Source: Aeromonas fluvialis (GTDB lineage Bacteria; Pseudomonadota; Gammaproteobacteria; Enterobacterales; Aeromonadaceae). From it: DNA of 64,000 nt. The notes beneath the pieces are model-generated. The model was not told the DNA's origin. It worked only from the letters and a program-made list of their open reading frames with translations, and ran no database searches. The stretch lies in the NCBI RefSeq assembly GCF_000819885.1, contig NZ_CDBO01000075.1, forward strand, positions 1-64,000. The letters are read 5' to 3'. Of the stretch, positions 8,084 to 15,349 are shown in pieces. The position numbers and the translations under genes are program-made. The stretch's first letter is position 1. Every line of letters starts with the position of its first letter.

Positions 8084-8548
8084 TCAGGAGATAACACCAT
8101 GCTCAATGCGGCCAATCAGATCGAGAACAGCCTCAGCCCCTACGGGAGTGCTCAACAGCTGTAAAGGGCATTCCTCACCCAAAGCTCTGGCAGGTGAGTT
8201 GAGCCACTGAATAATGGCCGATATGTCTCCAGCAAAGAGTGAAGATGCAGCGTCTAACACCTTGACTAACATATATATTTTCCCGCTGTGCTCTACTGAA
8301 AGAACATGCTTGTCGTCTTTCATCTTCCTATGGTAGTTGGCGCGGCTGATACCTACCCACTGGCAAAGAATGACCTCATCAATATTTGTCTCTGAAGATA
8401 GCTTTGCCACAATGTCATAAGAGAATCCTGCCAGGATCTTCATATGTGCTTCGACAGGTTGCTTAGGCAACGACAAAGCAGCAAGAAGACTGACTGGTTT
8501 TCTGACCGAAGCCTTGGGCCTGTACCCAGTTCCTACATTCATAACCAT
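8084..8548 (-). CDS. orphan MbcA/ParS/Xre (DUF2384) antitoxin
   Basis: With the ATG at 8546-8548 the product has 154 residues. The C-terminal 50 residues carry the DUF2384 signature (AIIQWLNSPARALGEE-PL-LL-TPVGAEAVLDLIGRIEHG), which in this family forms the toxin-binding part. The middle contains the Xre-like DNA-binding region (NIDEVILCQWVGISRANYHRK). These antitoxins normally lie directly before a RES-domain NAD-degrading toxin. Here the 250 bases after its stop contain no RES gene, so it is an orphan. The frame remains open to 8659, but those codons lack a ribosome site. It may protect against incoming RES toxins or be a remnant. Confidence 0.75.
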   Translation of the reverse strand: MVMNVGTGYRPKASVRKPVSLLAALSLPKQPVEAHMKILAGFSYDIVAKLSSETNIDEVILCQWVGISRANYHRKMKDDKHVLSVEHSGKIYMLVKVLDAASSLFAGDISAIIQWLNSPARALGEECPLQLLSTPVGAEAVLDLIGRIEHGVIS

Positions 8549-8728
8549 CTCACTTTCAGCAAATTTTATATCGCATGAACAGTTAAGTGTCCGATAGTGG
8601 ATGCTACCAGCCCTATGCGAGCGGTGGTGTTTCCCATCGTACGGGACGTCTATCCCCATGAAGTAGTGTTGCCTCCTATAGTAGAGACTGTAGGACTAGA
8701 TCGGCTACTGTGGTGGTGTCAGTCCATT

Positions 8729-8809
8729 GCGCAGGTGATTGTCAGCCATATCGAATACGACAAGGTGAACCAGAAGTACTCGAAAAACAAGGAGTCACTA
8801 TCATGTTAA
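8729..8809 (+). pseudogene. HigB-like toxin C-terminal remnant
   Basis: The frame ending at the TAA at 8807-8809 reads VIVSHIEYDKVNQ near its end. This resembles the C-terminal strand and THxEYD motif of HigB-type RelE-superfamily toxins, which precede HigA genes of the COG5499 type. The sequence before about 8729 has no similarity I can see to the rest of such a toxin, so the 5' part appears lost. It overlaps the antitoxin start at 8803, as expected for a former higBA operon. The call depends on a short match and on its position. Confidence 0.4.
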
Positions 8810-9224
8810 GTATTGCGTTGGTTCAGATTAGACAAGCATTGGCCCAAGTGCCCTACATCGCCCGGATCAATAATCAGGACGATTATGGGCAAGCTCTTGA
8901 GCTGATGGACGAGCTAATCGATGACTATGACACCAATAAGCAATTGATTGAGTTACTTGCAGCCACTATAGAGCGCTGGGAAGACGGTGCCGACGAGTTC
9001 GCCGACTTAAACAAGGCAATAGCAGGCATAGAACCGGACATTTCGGCCTGAAGACCTTGATGAGCCAGCACAGACTGGGGGTAGCAGACCTGCCGGAGCT
9101 TGGATCCAAATCCAATGTTACCAAGTTGCTCAATGCAGCTGAAGGCAAAAAACTGAGCCGCCAATATATCGAGGCGCTAAGCAGACGCTTCGGAGTCGGA
9201 GTATCACCGGCACTGTTCTTTTGA
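8803..9224 (+). pseudogene. HigA-like antitoxin split by a -1 frameshift
   Basis: The ATG at 8803, with GGAG 8 bases upstream, opens an 82-codon frame with the COG5499 antitoxin N-terminal pattern (DDYGQALELMDELID..., LLAATIERWED). It stops at the TGA at 9049-9051. From 9048 another frame continues with the matching helix-turn-helix C-terminus (LKTLMSQHRLGVADLPELG..., VTKLLN, LSRQYIEALSRRFGV) to the TGA at 9222-9224. Re-reading C9048 restores GCC-CTG-AAG, so a single C was probably lost from a GCCCTG run. Together the two frames match a full-length antitoxin of about 140 residues. Its toxin upstream is also broken, so the pair looks decayed. Confidence 0.65.
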
Positions 9225-9294
9225 TTGCCAAGTGGGGAGGACTACCATCCGTTTCGAGGTAGATGCGGCTGGCTTGATTGCTAGTTGGCGGCGT

Positions 9295-9570
9295 TCATTT
9301 GTCACCGTAGTGGAAGCGGCAGGCAACCACCGTAACCGTGTTGCCTGACACGCTGTAAACTAAGCGGTGCTGCTGATCGATGCGGCGCGAGTATAGGGCA
9401 GGGTTCTTGTGATGGCGGAGACGTTCGGGCTTTCCTATCCCGCTGAACGGGTCGGCCTCTGTCGCATGTAACAGGGCTCTTATCCGCTCAACTTTGTGCT
9501 GATCAATCCCCTTCCAGTAGGCAAAATCAGCAGCGCCGTTTGGGGTGAAATTAATAGTCCACTGTGACAA
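9295..9570 (-). CDS. yoeB: YoeB-family mRNA interferase toxin
   Basis: The 91-residue toxin has the RelE/YoeB fold. It shows an early FTPNGAADFAYW helix, the KPERLRHHKNPALYSRRIDQQHRLVYSV core with conserved Arg residues and Leu-Val-Tyr, and the C-terminal CRFHYGDK with the catalytic His and Tyr. YoeB cleaves mRNA in the ribosomal A site. It overlaps the 3' end of yefM by 20 bases. The frame opens with TTG at 9568-9570; no in-frame ATG lies nearby, so translation probably depends on yefM. It appears complete and functional. Confidence 0.93.
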   Translation of the reverse strand: MSQWTINFTPNGAADFAYWKGIDQHKVERIRALLHATEADPFSGIGKPERLRHHKNPALYSRRIDQQHRLVYSVSGNTVTVVACRFHYGDK

Positions 9571-9796
9571 CTTCGCCGCGCTCCAACTGTGCCAATGATT
9601 CGTTGAGATGAGCAGCGTTCGCCGGGTTGCTGAACAGGTAGATCATTTCCAGCATGGCCTCATATTCACCAGCATCGACCATGACTATGTCTGGCGCATC
9701 CCGGCGCATGACGCGAACCGGTTCGGCGTTGTTGGTTACACGGCTCATGGTGTCCGCAAAATGTTTGCGGGCGTCGGAAAAGGTAACTGTGTGCAT
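9551..9796 (-). CDS. yefM: YefM/Phd-family antitoxin
   Basis: This 81-residue antitoxin begins MHTVTFSDARKHFADTM, the standard Phd/YefM N-terminal DNA-binding region, followed by the strand NNAEPVRVMRRDAPDIVMVDAGEYEAM. The C-terminal tail (from about residue 55) should wrap around YoeB. AAGGAGG lies 7 bases before the ATG at 9794-9796. It is the first gene of a yefM-yoeB operon, and the complex normally represses its own promoter, here in the spacer from 9797 to about 9900. Confidence 0.93.
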   Translation of the reverse strand: MHTVTFSDARKHFADTMSRVTNNAEPVRVMRRDAPDIVMVDAGEYEAMLEMIYLFSNPANAAHLNESLAQLERGEVVTVDY

Positions 9797-10082
9797 GATT
9801 CGCCTCCTTGATAGCGGTTTGCATCGTCAATTATGGCACATGTACCCATTTACGTACACCAATCGTCCGGTGTAGCTCGCCGATCATAGTTCTCCTGCAT
9901 AACGCCCCATGCTCTGGCGGTGCCCCCCCGTGTCAGAATAGTTGTCACCTGACATCGGACGCGAACCGCCGCTATGTACGAGCAGGAGAACCCGCCCGGC
10001 GGGCAGGGAGTGAGGGGCTCATCCTCTTTGTGAAGCCGTTGCCACTGGCTATTAGCTTGTTTGACAACACGCTGTAATCCAT

Positions 10083-10580
10083 CTAGCTCAAGCTTTCTCT
10101 GACATCTGCGATTGTGATGAAGAGTTTGTTCTCCGCATCTTGAAATGCCCGGAATCCATAGCGCTCATAGAAATGCTTTGCACCATCTTTGGCATCAACA
10201 ATGACAACGGGAAATGCCACACTATCGCTCGCTGCCAATAGCTTTCGTAAAGCATCAATCAGTAACCACTCTCCAAAGCCTTTTCCTTTGTAGCGGTCAT
10301 CAACCGCCAAACGTGCAATGAGGCCACCGGACGTCGAAGATTGGTGTTTTTTCTGTAACTTTTCAGGCAGTGCTTTTAAGTCAATCGGGGTCATCGTTAA
10401 CGTATAAAAGCCGATGATATACGAATTATCGGTATCATCTTCTAAAACGAAAGTTCTGGTGTTGTCTTTCTTCGCTTGCTGACTGGCCATGACTTTCAGG
10501 TAGTTATTAAGGACTTCAATGCCGCAGTTAAACCGGTTTCTATCGTGTTTATCTTTATCGAGAAGTACCGTATGCATCAT
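10083..10580 (-). CDS. tacT: GNAT-family toxin (TacT-like)
   Basis: The 165-residue GNAT acetyltransferase matches TacT/AtaT toxins that acetylate the amino group of charged tRNAs. It opens with a strand and a FNCGIEVLNNYLKVMASQQ region typical of the type. Then come YIIGFYTLTM, the acetyl-CoA site LAVDDRYKGKGFGEWLL (R/Q-x-x-G-x-G/A at about 116-121), and a C-terminal strand with AKHFYERYGFR, whose Tyr is the usual catalytic residue. Its ATG overlaps the stop of the upstream RHH antitoxin by four bases (ATGA). It appears complete. Confidence 0.9.
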   Translation of the reverse strand: MMHTVLLDKDKHDRNRFNCGIEVLNNYLKVMASQQAKKDNTRTFVLEDDTDNSYIIGFYTLTMTPIDLKALPEKLQKKHQSSTSGGLIARLAVDDRYKGKGFGEWLLIDALRKLLAASDSVAFPVVIVDAKDGAKHFYERYGFRAFQDAENKLFITIADVRESLS

Positions 10581-10849
10581 TGAGTTTTTCTCTCATAGCG
10601 CTCATAAGCGGCTTTGAGTTTGGCATTACCCAGTGCAGGGTTGTCCAACGCTTCCATAAGTAATATGGCGTCTGCTTGGCTAAGCTTTAAAGCTTGCTCA
10701 CGTTCAATCACCTGTTTTGCCTTTTCAATAGCAGCATTCAAAACAAATGAGTTGATACTGGACATTCCAGCAAGAGCAGCAGCTTTTGTTAGTAAATCTT
10801 GTGTATCGACATCAACCCTGGCTGTGATACGAGGCAAAGTAGTCGCCAT
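10577..10849 (-). CDS. tacA: DUF1778 ribbon-helix-helix antitoxin (TacA-like)
   Basis: The 90-residue antitoxin has the DUF1778 layout. The strand PRITARVD and the helices DLLTKAAALAGM and SINSFVLNAAIEKAKQVIE form the ribbon-helix-helix DNA-binding dimer. The C-terminal helix region (about 55-90) neutralises the GNAT toxin. It is first in a two-gene operon and overlaps tacT by four bases. TacA-TacT complexes repress their own promoter. A palindromic site lies 14 bases upstream at 10863-10881. Confidence 0.92.
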   Translation of the reverse strand: MATTLPRITARVDVDTQDLLTKAAALAGMSSINSFVLNAAIEKAKQVIEREQALKLSQADAILLMEALDNPALGNAKLKAAYERYERKTQ

Positions 10850-10862
10850 AATCTGATCTCCT

Positions 10863-10881
10863 ATGTGTCAAACTGTCACAT
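10863..10881. promoter_or_regulatory. candidate TacA operator
   Basis: ATGTG (10863-10867) and CACAT (10877-10881) are inverted arms around a 9-base centre, and the same stretch holds the direct repeat TGTCA-N3-TGTCA. It lies immediately upstream of the tacA start, where autorepression would act. A further TGTGCAAC and TGTCA-TTTTGGCACACA occur downstream to about 10940 and may be extra half-sites. Confidence 0.4.
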
Positions 10882-11445
10882 GGTTATTATGGCGTCAAAG
10901 TGTGCAACAAGCAATTCGCGTGTCATTTTGGCACACAATGACTCAATCGAAGTTTCAGATCCCTCACACATAGGTATGGAGATGATGTCATTGGCATAGG
11001 CCTGTTCCAACCTTACCCATTGCCACCTCTTGCATTCGAGACCCTCTTCCTTCATCCGCCGAGCAATCCTGCGACGACTGACGGTCTCGCCTTCGCCGAT
11101 TCAGATTTGCCTGCTGGGGTTGGGGAGGATTGCGGTGAACGTCTACTCCTGCGGGAACCGGATCCCACCACTCCATGGCATCCAACCCAGATCACCCTGT
11201 TCCTGATGTTGTCGCTGGCTACACCAAAAAGCTTCTTTTGAGACCAATTCAAGCATGCCAATTTTGAGAGAAATCAGCATTTTTGATCTTTATATGATCA
11301 AAAAATTGGATCAATTTTTAAAATCTTATTCCCACTGGACTTGGCGATCCTGAAGTATACTGAATGACCTAAAATCACATGATTGATTTAAGTATCTGAT
11401 TTATAAAAAATATAATCTAACGCAATCATAGATTTTCAGAGGTAA
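10882..11445. other. gene-poor stretch with IS debris
   Basis: No complete gene is visible. The part from 11022 to 11097 encodes an IS3-like fragment on the minus strand, listed separately. From about 11270 to 11440 the DNA is very AT-rich with GATC-containing repeats. The junction at about 11450-11490 contains ACGGC-N7-GCCGT, the kind of hairpin seen at IS200/IS605 ends, exactly where the chemotaxis-receptor gene loses its normal sequence. Confidence 0.4.
11022..11097 (-). mobile_element. IS3-type OrfB transposase fragment
   Basis: On the minus strand, after an in-frame stop, the codons read GETVSRRRIARRMKEEGLEC. This resembles the VSxxRVARLMREAGL segment near the start of IS3-family OrfB transposases. 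Only about 25 codons are recognisable, with no ends or DDE core. Low certainty. Confidence 0.3.
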
Positions 11446-12246
11446 CTAGACATCACTAAGCAGGTACGGCCTTCTAAGCCGTGGGTTTTCTAGCTGAGTA
11501 ACCGCCTGATTAACGCGCTTAATAATGAAGCTTGAACTAGATACGATAACCAACATACTCAGTCCAGAAAAAATCGCCACTAACATTATGTAAACAGCAA
11601 TATTGGCTTGTGATGCTTCAAAACTCTTTTTACCTTCATTAATTTGTATATCTAAAAATGACTGAGCTACCGTTTTGATATCATTAAACAATGGATTAAT
11701 TTGACTGAGTAAGATGAAGTTAGAGTTTGTATAATCGCCTTCACTTAATGCCGCTATGGCAGGCTCAAAGCCCTTGTTAGTCACTTTGTCGAGTAAATTG
11801 ACTAATTCATTTATCTGCTGGCGTTCAGAGTCATCAAGATCTGAGCTTAAAATTTCACTATCAACAATGTTATGCAGTAACGCGATTGATTCCCGCGATG
11901 CTTCAATATGAACCGACAAGGGATGGTTATGCATCTCGAATAATTCATTGTTCGGATTGTGTTGGAACCCCAGCAGTAAACTGCTACGCGCACTTTCTAG
12001 TTCGTTAAGTATTTTACCCGCCCGAATACTGTGCTGCATTCCTTGCTTATAAAGATCACCGATAGACTCTCCCGAATCCTGCATGCTAGTAATGCCTTTG
12101 TAACCTATAAAAGTAAATGCCACAATTATCAGGAAAATGTTCAATTTTAGCTGAACTCTCACTGATTTGAACCGTTCAAAAAAACCACCTATTTTTGTTG
12201 TATGATATAGCTTACTTGGCGCTAACAACGGTTCAAAAGCTGACAT
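11446..12246 (-). pseudogene. methyl-accepting chemotaxis protein truncated at HAMP
   Basis: The 266-residue frame has the N-terminal half of a chemotaxis receptor. A first membrane helix lies at about 33-50 (LNIFLIIVAFTFIGYKG), a four-helix-bundle periplasmic sensor at about 55-205, and a second membrane helix at about 212-236. The beginning of a HAMP domain (IIKRVNQAVTQLE) follows. After that the sequence departs (NPRLRRPYLLSDV) and stops. The remaining HAMP, methylation helices and CheA/CheW-binding tip, normally about 300 residues, are missing. The break falls at a hairpin resembling an IS200/IS605 end. The ATG at 12244-12246 looks genuine. Confidence 0.75.
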
Positions 12247-12404
12247 AATATCTTCCCTTTTTACAGGCTCTCAACTTAAGATAAACCTACTGATATAAAA
12301 CATCGACTCAAAACCGCATAAGATGCGATAAATTATTAAGTAAGTTGATCTACATCACAGTCACTTAAGGTTCGCAATAATTTAGTTCGAATGCATACCC
12401 CCTT

Positions 12405-12604
12405 ATGGCCCAGGGGGCTCCGACGGCGAAGGCCAATCAGTTGGAGCCATCGGCCTATATCAACTATGTGCTGGAGCGGATTGGCGAAGCCGACACTCTG
12501 GAAAAGCTGGAAGCGCTGCTACCGTGGAATGTGGCGTTGGAGCCGATTTCAAAAAAAGTGGCGCAATACCGTTAGGGCAAGTATGTCGATTTAACGGCGC
12601 TTAC
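12405..12604 (+). mobile_element. IS66-family 3' end relic (TnpC C-terminus plus end)
   Basis: From the ATG at 12405 to the TAG at 12573-12575 the frame encodes the last 50 or so residues of an IS66 transposase (KANQLEPSAYINYVLERIG..., then LEALLPWNV). This matches the IS66 C-terminal pattern NGLEPYAYLRHVL ... IEALLPWN. The sequence ending ...AACGGCGCTTAC at 12604, read inward as GTAAGCGCCGTT, fits the GTAA-starting terminal repeat of IS66 elements. The rest of the element is absent, so it cannot move by itself. Confidence 0.75.
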
Positions 12605-12746
12605 CGTTGCTATTAGGAAAACAGGCAATTTTAACGTTCAGGCAGATGGCAATGTTGTTGAGGGGATCTCCTACAAGTATTGCCAGCTTATTCAACGGGG
12701 TGATGGCTATCGCTATCATCAATCACAGACCAAGATAGCCACTTAA
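12605..12746 (+). pseudogene. 3' remnant of the gene interrupted by IS66
   Basis: Directly after the IS66 end, in one frame, about 46 codons read a protein-like sequence (KTGNFNVQADGN, VEGISYKYCQLIQRGDGYRYHQS) and stop at the TAA at 12744-12746. There is no start codon or ribosome site. I take it as the C-terminal end of an unrecognised host gene whose 5' part was lost with the insertion. Confidence 0.4.
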
Positions 12747-12752
12747 AAGGAA

Positions 12753-12819
12753 GCGAGAACAGGGACAACCTTCGGTTGTCGCGCTATCCCTCCACCACCT
12801 AAAGGAAGTGGTTTCTCGC
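12753..12819 (+). promoter_or_regulatory. structured leader: possible three-way junction
   Basis: GCGAGAA (12753-12759) pairs with TTCTCGC (12813-12819), enclosing two hairpins. One is GACAACC/GGTTGTC with a TTC loop (12764-12780). The other is ACCAC/GTGGT (12794-12798 with 12808-12812). The fold ends 11 bases before the ATG at 12831. The only purine-rich ribosome-like site (AAAGGAAG, 12801-12808) lies within the second hairpin. This may be a regulatory leader of the binding-protein gene or a mobile-repeat relic at the island edge. Confidence 0.4.
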
Positions 12820-12830
12820 GCAAATATTTG

Positions 12831-13652
12831 ATGAATCTGTCATTCAAGACCACCCTGTCGGGCGCTGCCCTGCTGCTGACAAGCCTGCTCACTCCGGCAC
12901 TGGCACAAACCGCCCCCTCCGACACCCAGGCGCAGATCGAGCAGAGCGGTACCCTGCGGGTCGGCATGTCCACCTTCGCCCCCTGGGCGATGCGGGACAA
13001 ACAGGGTGCCCTGATCGGTTTCGAGATTGACGTGGCCCGTCGCCTCGCCACCGACCACGGCTGGCAGGTGGAGTTCGTCCCCACCGCCTGGGATGGCATC
13101 ATCCCCTCCCTGCTGGCAAAAAAGTATGACGTCATCATCGGCGGCCTCACCATCACCCCCGAGCGGGAGAAGAGCGTGCTGTTCACCCAGGCCTACTCCC
13201 ACTCCGGGGTGCAGTTGGCCGCCTCCAGCACCCTGGCCAAAGAGAAGCAAACCGTGGCGGACTTCAACCAGCGCGGGGTGATCCTGGCGGTACGTCGTGG
13301 CGCCTCGCCGGTACAGGTAGCCAAAGCGCACTTTCCCAAGGCCACCCTGCGCCAGTTCGATGACGAGTCACAGGTATTTCAGGAGGTGCTGAACGGCCGC
13401 GCCCACGGCGCCCTCTCCTCCTCACCCAAACCCGAACAAGAAGCGCTGCGCCACCCGGATACCCTCTTTATGCCGTTTGCCAAGCAACTGGCACAGGGCA
13501 GCGAGGGCTTTGCCCTGCGCAAAGGGGATGATGTGCTGGCCGAACAGTTCAACGACTGGATCGCCGCCCGTCAGGCCGATGGCTGGCTCAAGGCGCGCCA
13601 TGACTACTGGTTCAAGTCGCTGGCCTGGGAAGCGCAGGTCGTCAATCCATGA
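12831..13652 (+). CDS. polar amino-acid ABC transporter, periplasmic binding protein
   Basis: The 273-residue binding protein of the solute-binding family 3 has a signal peptide (about 1-25, cleaved after TPALA). The lobes contain LRVGMSTFAPWAMRD, LIGFEIDVARRLA, the hinge segment WDGIIPSLLAKKYDVIIGGLTITPERE, and a second lobe ending in WFKSLAWEAQ. It should capture an amino acid in the periplasm. Its stop overlaps the permease start (ATGA). The ATG at 12831 has no good ribosome site. A TTG lies one codon earlier. No ATPase gene is next to it. Confidence 0.9.
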   Translation: MNLSFKTTLSGAALLLTSLLTPALAQTAPSDTQAQIEQSGTLRVGMSTFAPWAMRDKQGALIGFEIDVARRLATDHGWQVEFVPTAWDGIIPSLLAKKYDVIIGGLTITPEREKSVLFTQAYSHSGVQLAASSTLAKEKQTVADFNQRGVILAVRRGASPVQVAKAHFPKATLRQFDDESQVFQEVLNGRAHGALSSSPKPEQEALRHPDTLFMPFAKQLAQGSEGFALRKGDDVLAEQFNDWIAARQADGWLKARHDYWFKSLAWEAQVVNP

Positions 13653-14533
13653 TGCTGACGAAGATAAGAGGGGCCATTCGCCACATCGGTTGGTTGGATG
13701 GGGTGATCGCCATGATCCTGCTGCTGGCGGGCCTCTGGCTGGCCAGCCGCTTGCACATCGGGGTGGCCTATCAGTGGCGCTGGCATGAGGCCTTCGACCT
13801 GCTGTTCACCCCCGGCCCTCACGGCGAGTTACCCTACTTTTTCAGCGGCCTGCTTACCACCTTGCGCATCGCCTTGCTCGGCATGGTGCTGGCGCTGCTG
13901 CTCGGCACTGCCTTGGGGGTGGCCGCCTTCAGCCGCAGCCCCTGGCTGGTGATGCCCGCAACCCTGTTTATCCAGCTGATCCGCAACTTGCCGCCGCTGG
14001 TCTTTATCTTCATCTTCTATTTTTTTATCGCCAACCCGTTGCTGCCGGCGAGCGGCCTCTCCCGCTGGCTCGGCACCGTATCGCTCTCTCCGTGGCAAGA
14101 GGCGCTGTTTGGCCCGCCGGCACGCTGGGAGAACCTTATCTCAGGCACCCTCTGTGTCGGGATGATCAGCGCGGCCTTCGTCGCCGAGATCGTCCGCGCC
14201 GGGCTGGCCGCCATCCCCCGTGGTCAGTGGGAGGCGGCGCAGAGCCTCGGCCTCTCCCGCTGGGTGCAACTGCGTCAGGTGATCCTGCCCCAAGCCATGT
14301 TGCTGATGCTGCCCCCCCTCACCGGCCAGCTCATCGCGCTGGTGAAGGATACCGCCATCGTCTCCCTCATCTCGGTACAGGAGCTCACCTTCGTCGGTAC
14401 CGAAATGGCCAACTCCAGCGGACTGGTCTACGAGATCTGGCTGCTGGTGGCAGCCGCCTATTTATTTATATGTTTGAGTCTGTTCGTACTGCTGAGCCGA
14501 CTCGAAGCAAGACAAGGAGCACGCAAATGCTGA
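13649..14533 (+). CDS. polar amino-acid ABC transporter permease
   Basis: The 294-residue inner-membrane permease belongs to the HisM/GlnP type. Hydrophobic helices lie at about 17-36, 68-92, 100-128, 165-190 and 260-285. The cytoplasmic EAA loop reads AIPRGQWEAAQSLGLSRWVQLRQVILPQA, which docks onto the ATPase. An extra segment precedes the transmembrane core (about 37-60). It overlaps the binding-protein gene by four bases upstream and mepA by seven bases downstream. No ATP-binding subunit is encoded in the cluster, so it must borrow one, or the transporter is incomplete. Confidence 0.9.
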   Translation: MMLTKIRGAIRHIGWLDGVIAMILLLAGLWLASRLHIGVAYQWRWHEAFDLLFTPGPHGELPYFFSGLLTTLRIALLGMVLALLLGTALGVAAFSRSPWLVMPATLFIQLIRNLPPLVFIFIFYFFIANPLLPASGLSRWLGTVSLSPWQEALFGPPARWENLISGTLCVGMISAAFVAEIVRAGLAAIPRGQWEAAQSLGLSRWVQLRQVILPQAMLLMLPPLTGQLIALVKDTAIVSLISVQELTFVGTEMANSSGLVYEIWLLVAAAYLFICLSLFVLLSRLEARQGARKC

Positions 14534-15264
14534 CGTCCCTGTTGCTGGCGACCGTGTTGCAAGCAGAAGCCATCGGTGGTTATGCCGCCGGTTGTCTGAA
14601 AAACGGCGTATCCCTGCCCCTCGAAGGGCCGGGTTATCAGGTGATCCGCACCAAACGGCTGCGCTACTACGGCCACCCCGACCTTATCCACTACCTGCAG
14701 ACGCTGGCCAACCAGACCCGCATGGCCGGCCTGCCGGATCTCTACATCGCTGATCTGGCGATGGCCCGTGGCGGCCCCTTTACCTCGGGCCATCGTAGCC
14801 ACCAGACTGGCCTTGATGCCGATATCTGGTTTCGCATGGCCAACCGTCCCATCAGCAAGTGGGAACAGGATGCCCCAAAGGAGTGGGCGCTGATCGACGA
14901 ACCCCGCTACAAGATGCTACCGGGTCGCTTCGGCCCACAGCAGCTCACCCTGCTGCGGCTGGCCGCCAGCAAACCCGAGGTAGCCCGCATCTTCGTCAAC
15001 CCGGTGATCAAGTCGGCCGTCTGTGAGCAGGCAGGCCATGAACCCTGGGTGGCCAAGCTGCGCCCCTGGGTGGGCCATTTCAGCCACTTCCATGTGCGCC
15101 TGCGCTGCCCGGTCGACAGCCCCGATTGTGAACCCCAGGCTCCCATTCCGCTCGGCAATGGCTGCGGGGAAGAGCTGGCCTCCTGGCTCAAAGACAAACC
15201 CCAGCTGCCCAAGGTCTCCGGCATCAACAAGCGACCTGAGCTACCTGCGCGTTGTGGCAACTGA
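14527..15264 (+). CDS. mepA: penicillin-insensitive murein endopeptidase
   Basis: The 245-residue peptidase of the LAS/M74 family cleaves D-Ala-meso-DAP cross-links in murein. It starts with a short signal-like segment (MLTSLLLATVLQAEA). It shows the zinc-site motifs GHRSHQTGLDADI (residues about 95-107) and GHFSHFHVRLRCP (about 189-201), with cysteines matching the family's disulfide positions. It is slightly shorter than the E. coli enzyme (274). The ATG at 14527 lies within the last codons of the permease gene (AAATGCTGA), a coupling that is unusual for mepA. A longer frame continues upstream inside the permease gene, but only this start gives a signal sequence. Confidence 0.9.
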   Translation: MLTSLLLATVLQAEAIGGYAAGCLKNGVSLPLEGPGYQVIRTKRLRYYGHPDLIHYLQTLANQTRMAGLPDLYIADLAMARGGPFTSGHRSHQTGLDADIWFRMANRPISKWEQDAPKEWALIDEPRYKMLPGRFGPQQLTLLRLAASKPEVARIFVNPVIKSAVCEQAGHEPWVAKLRPWVGHFSHFHVRLRCPVDSPDCEPQAPIPLGNGCGEELASWLKDKPQLPKVSGINKRPELPARCGN

Positions 15265-15349
15265 CCCCAAGCTGGTATGGTGATGCACTCTTGGTCGTGC
15301 ATCATCCATGGCGCACTATCGACTCGAAATATCAAAGGAGAACAACAAG

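Noticed and set aside
14092-15264. A 390-codon frame that would fuse a novel N-terminal domain to MepA
   Set aside because: The first 145 codons lie inside the permease gene in another frame and are Arg/Pro/Gly-rich. The ATG at 14527 gives a normal signal peptide and family-like length.
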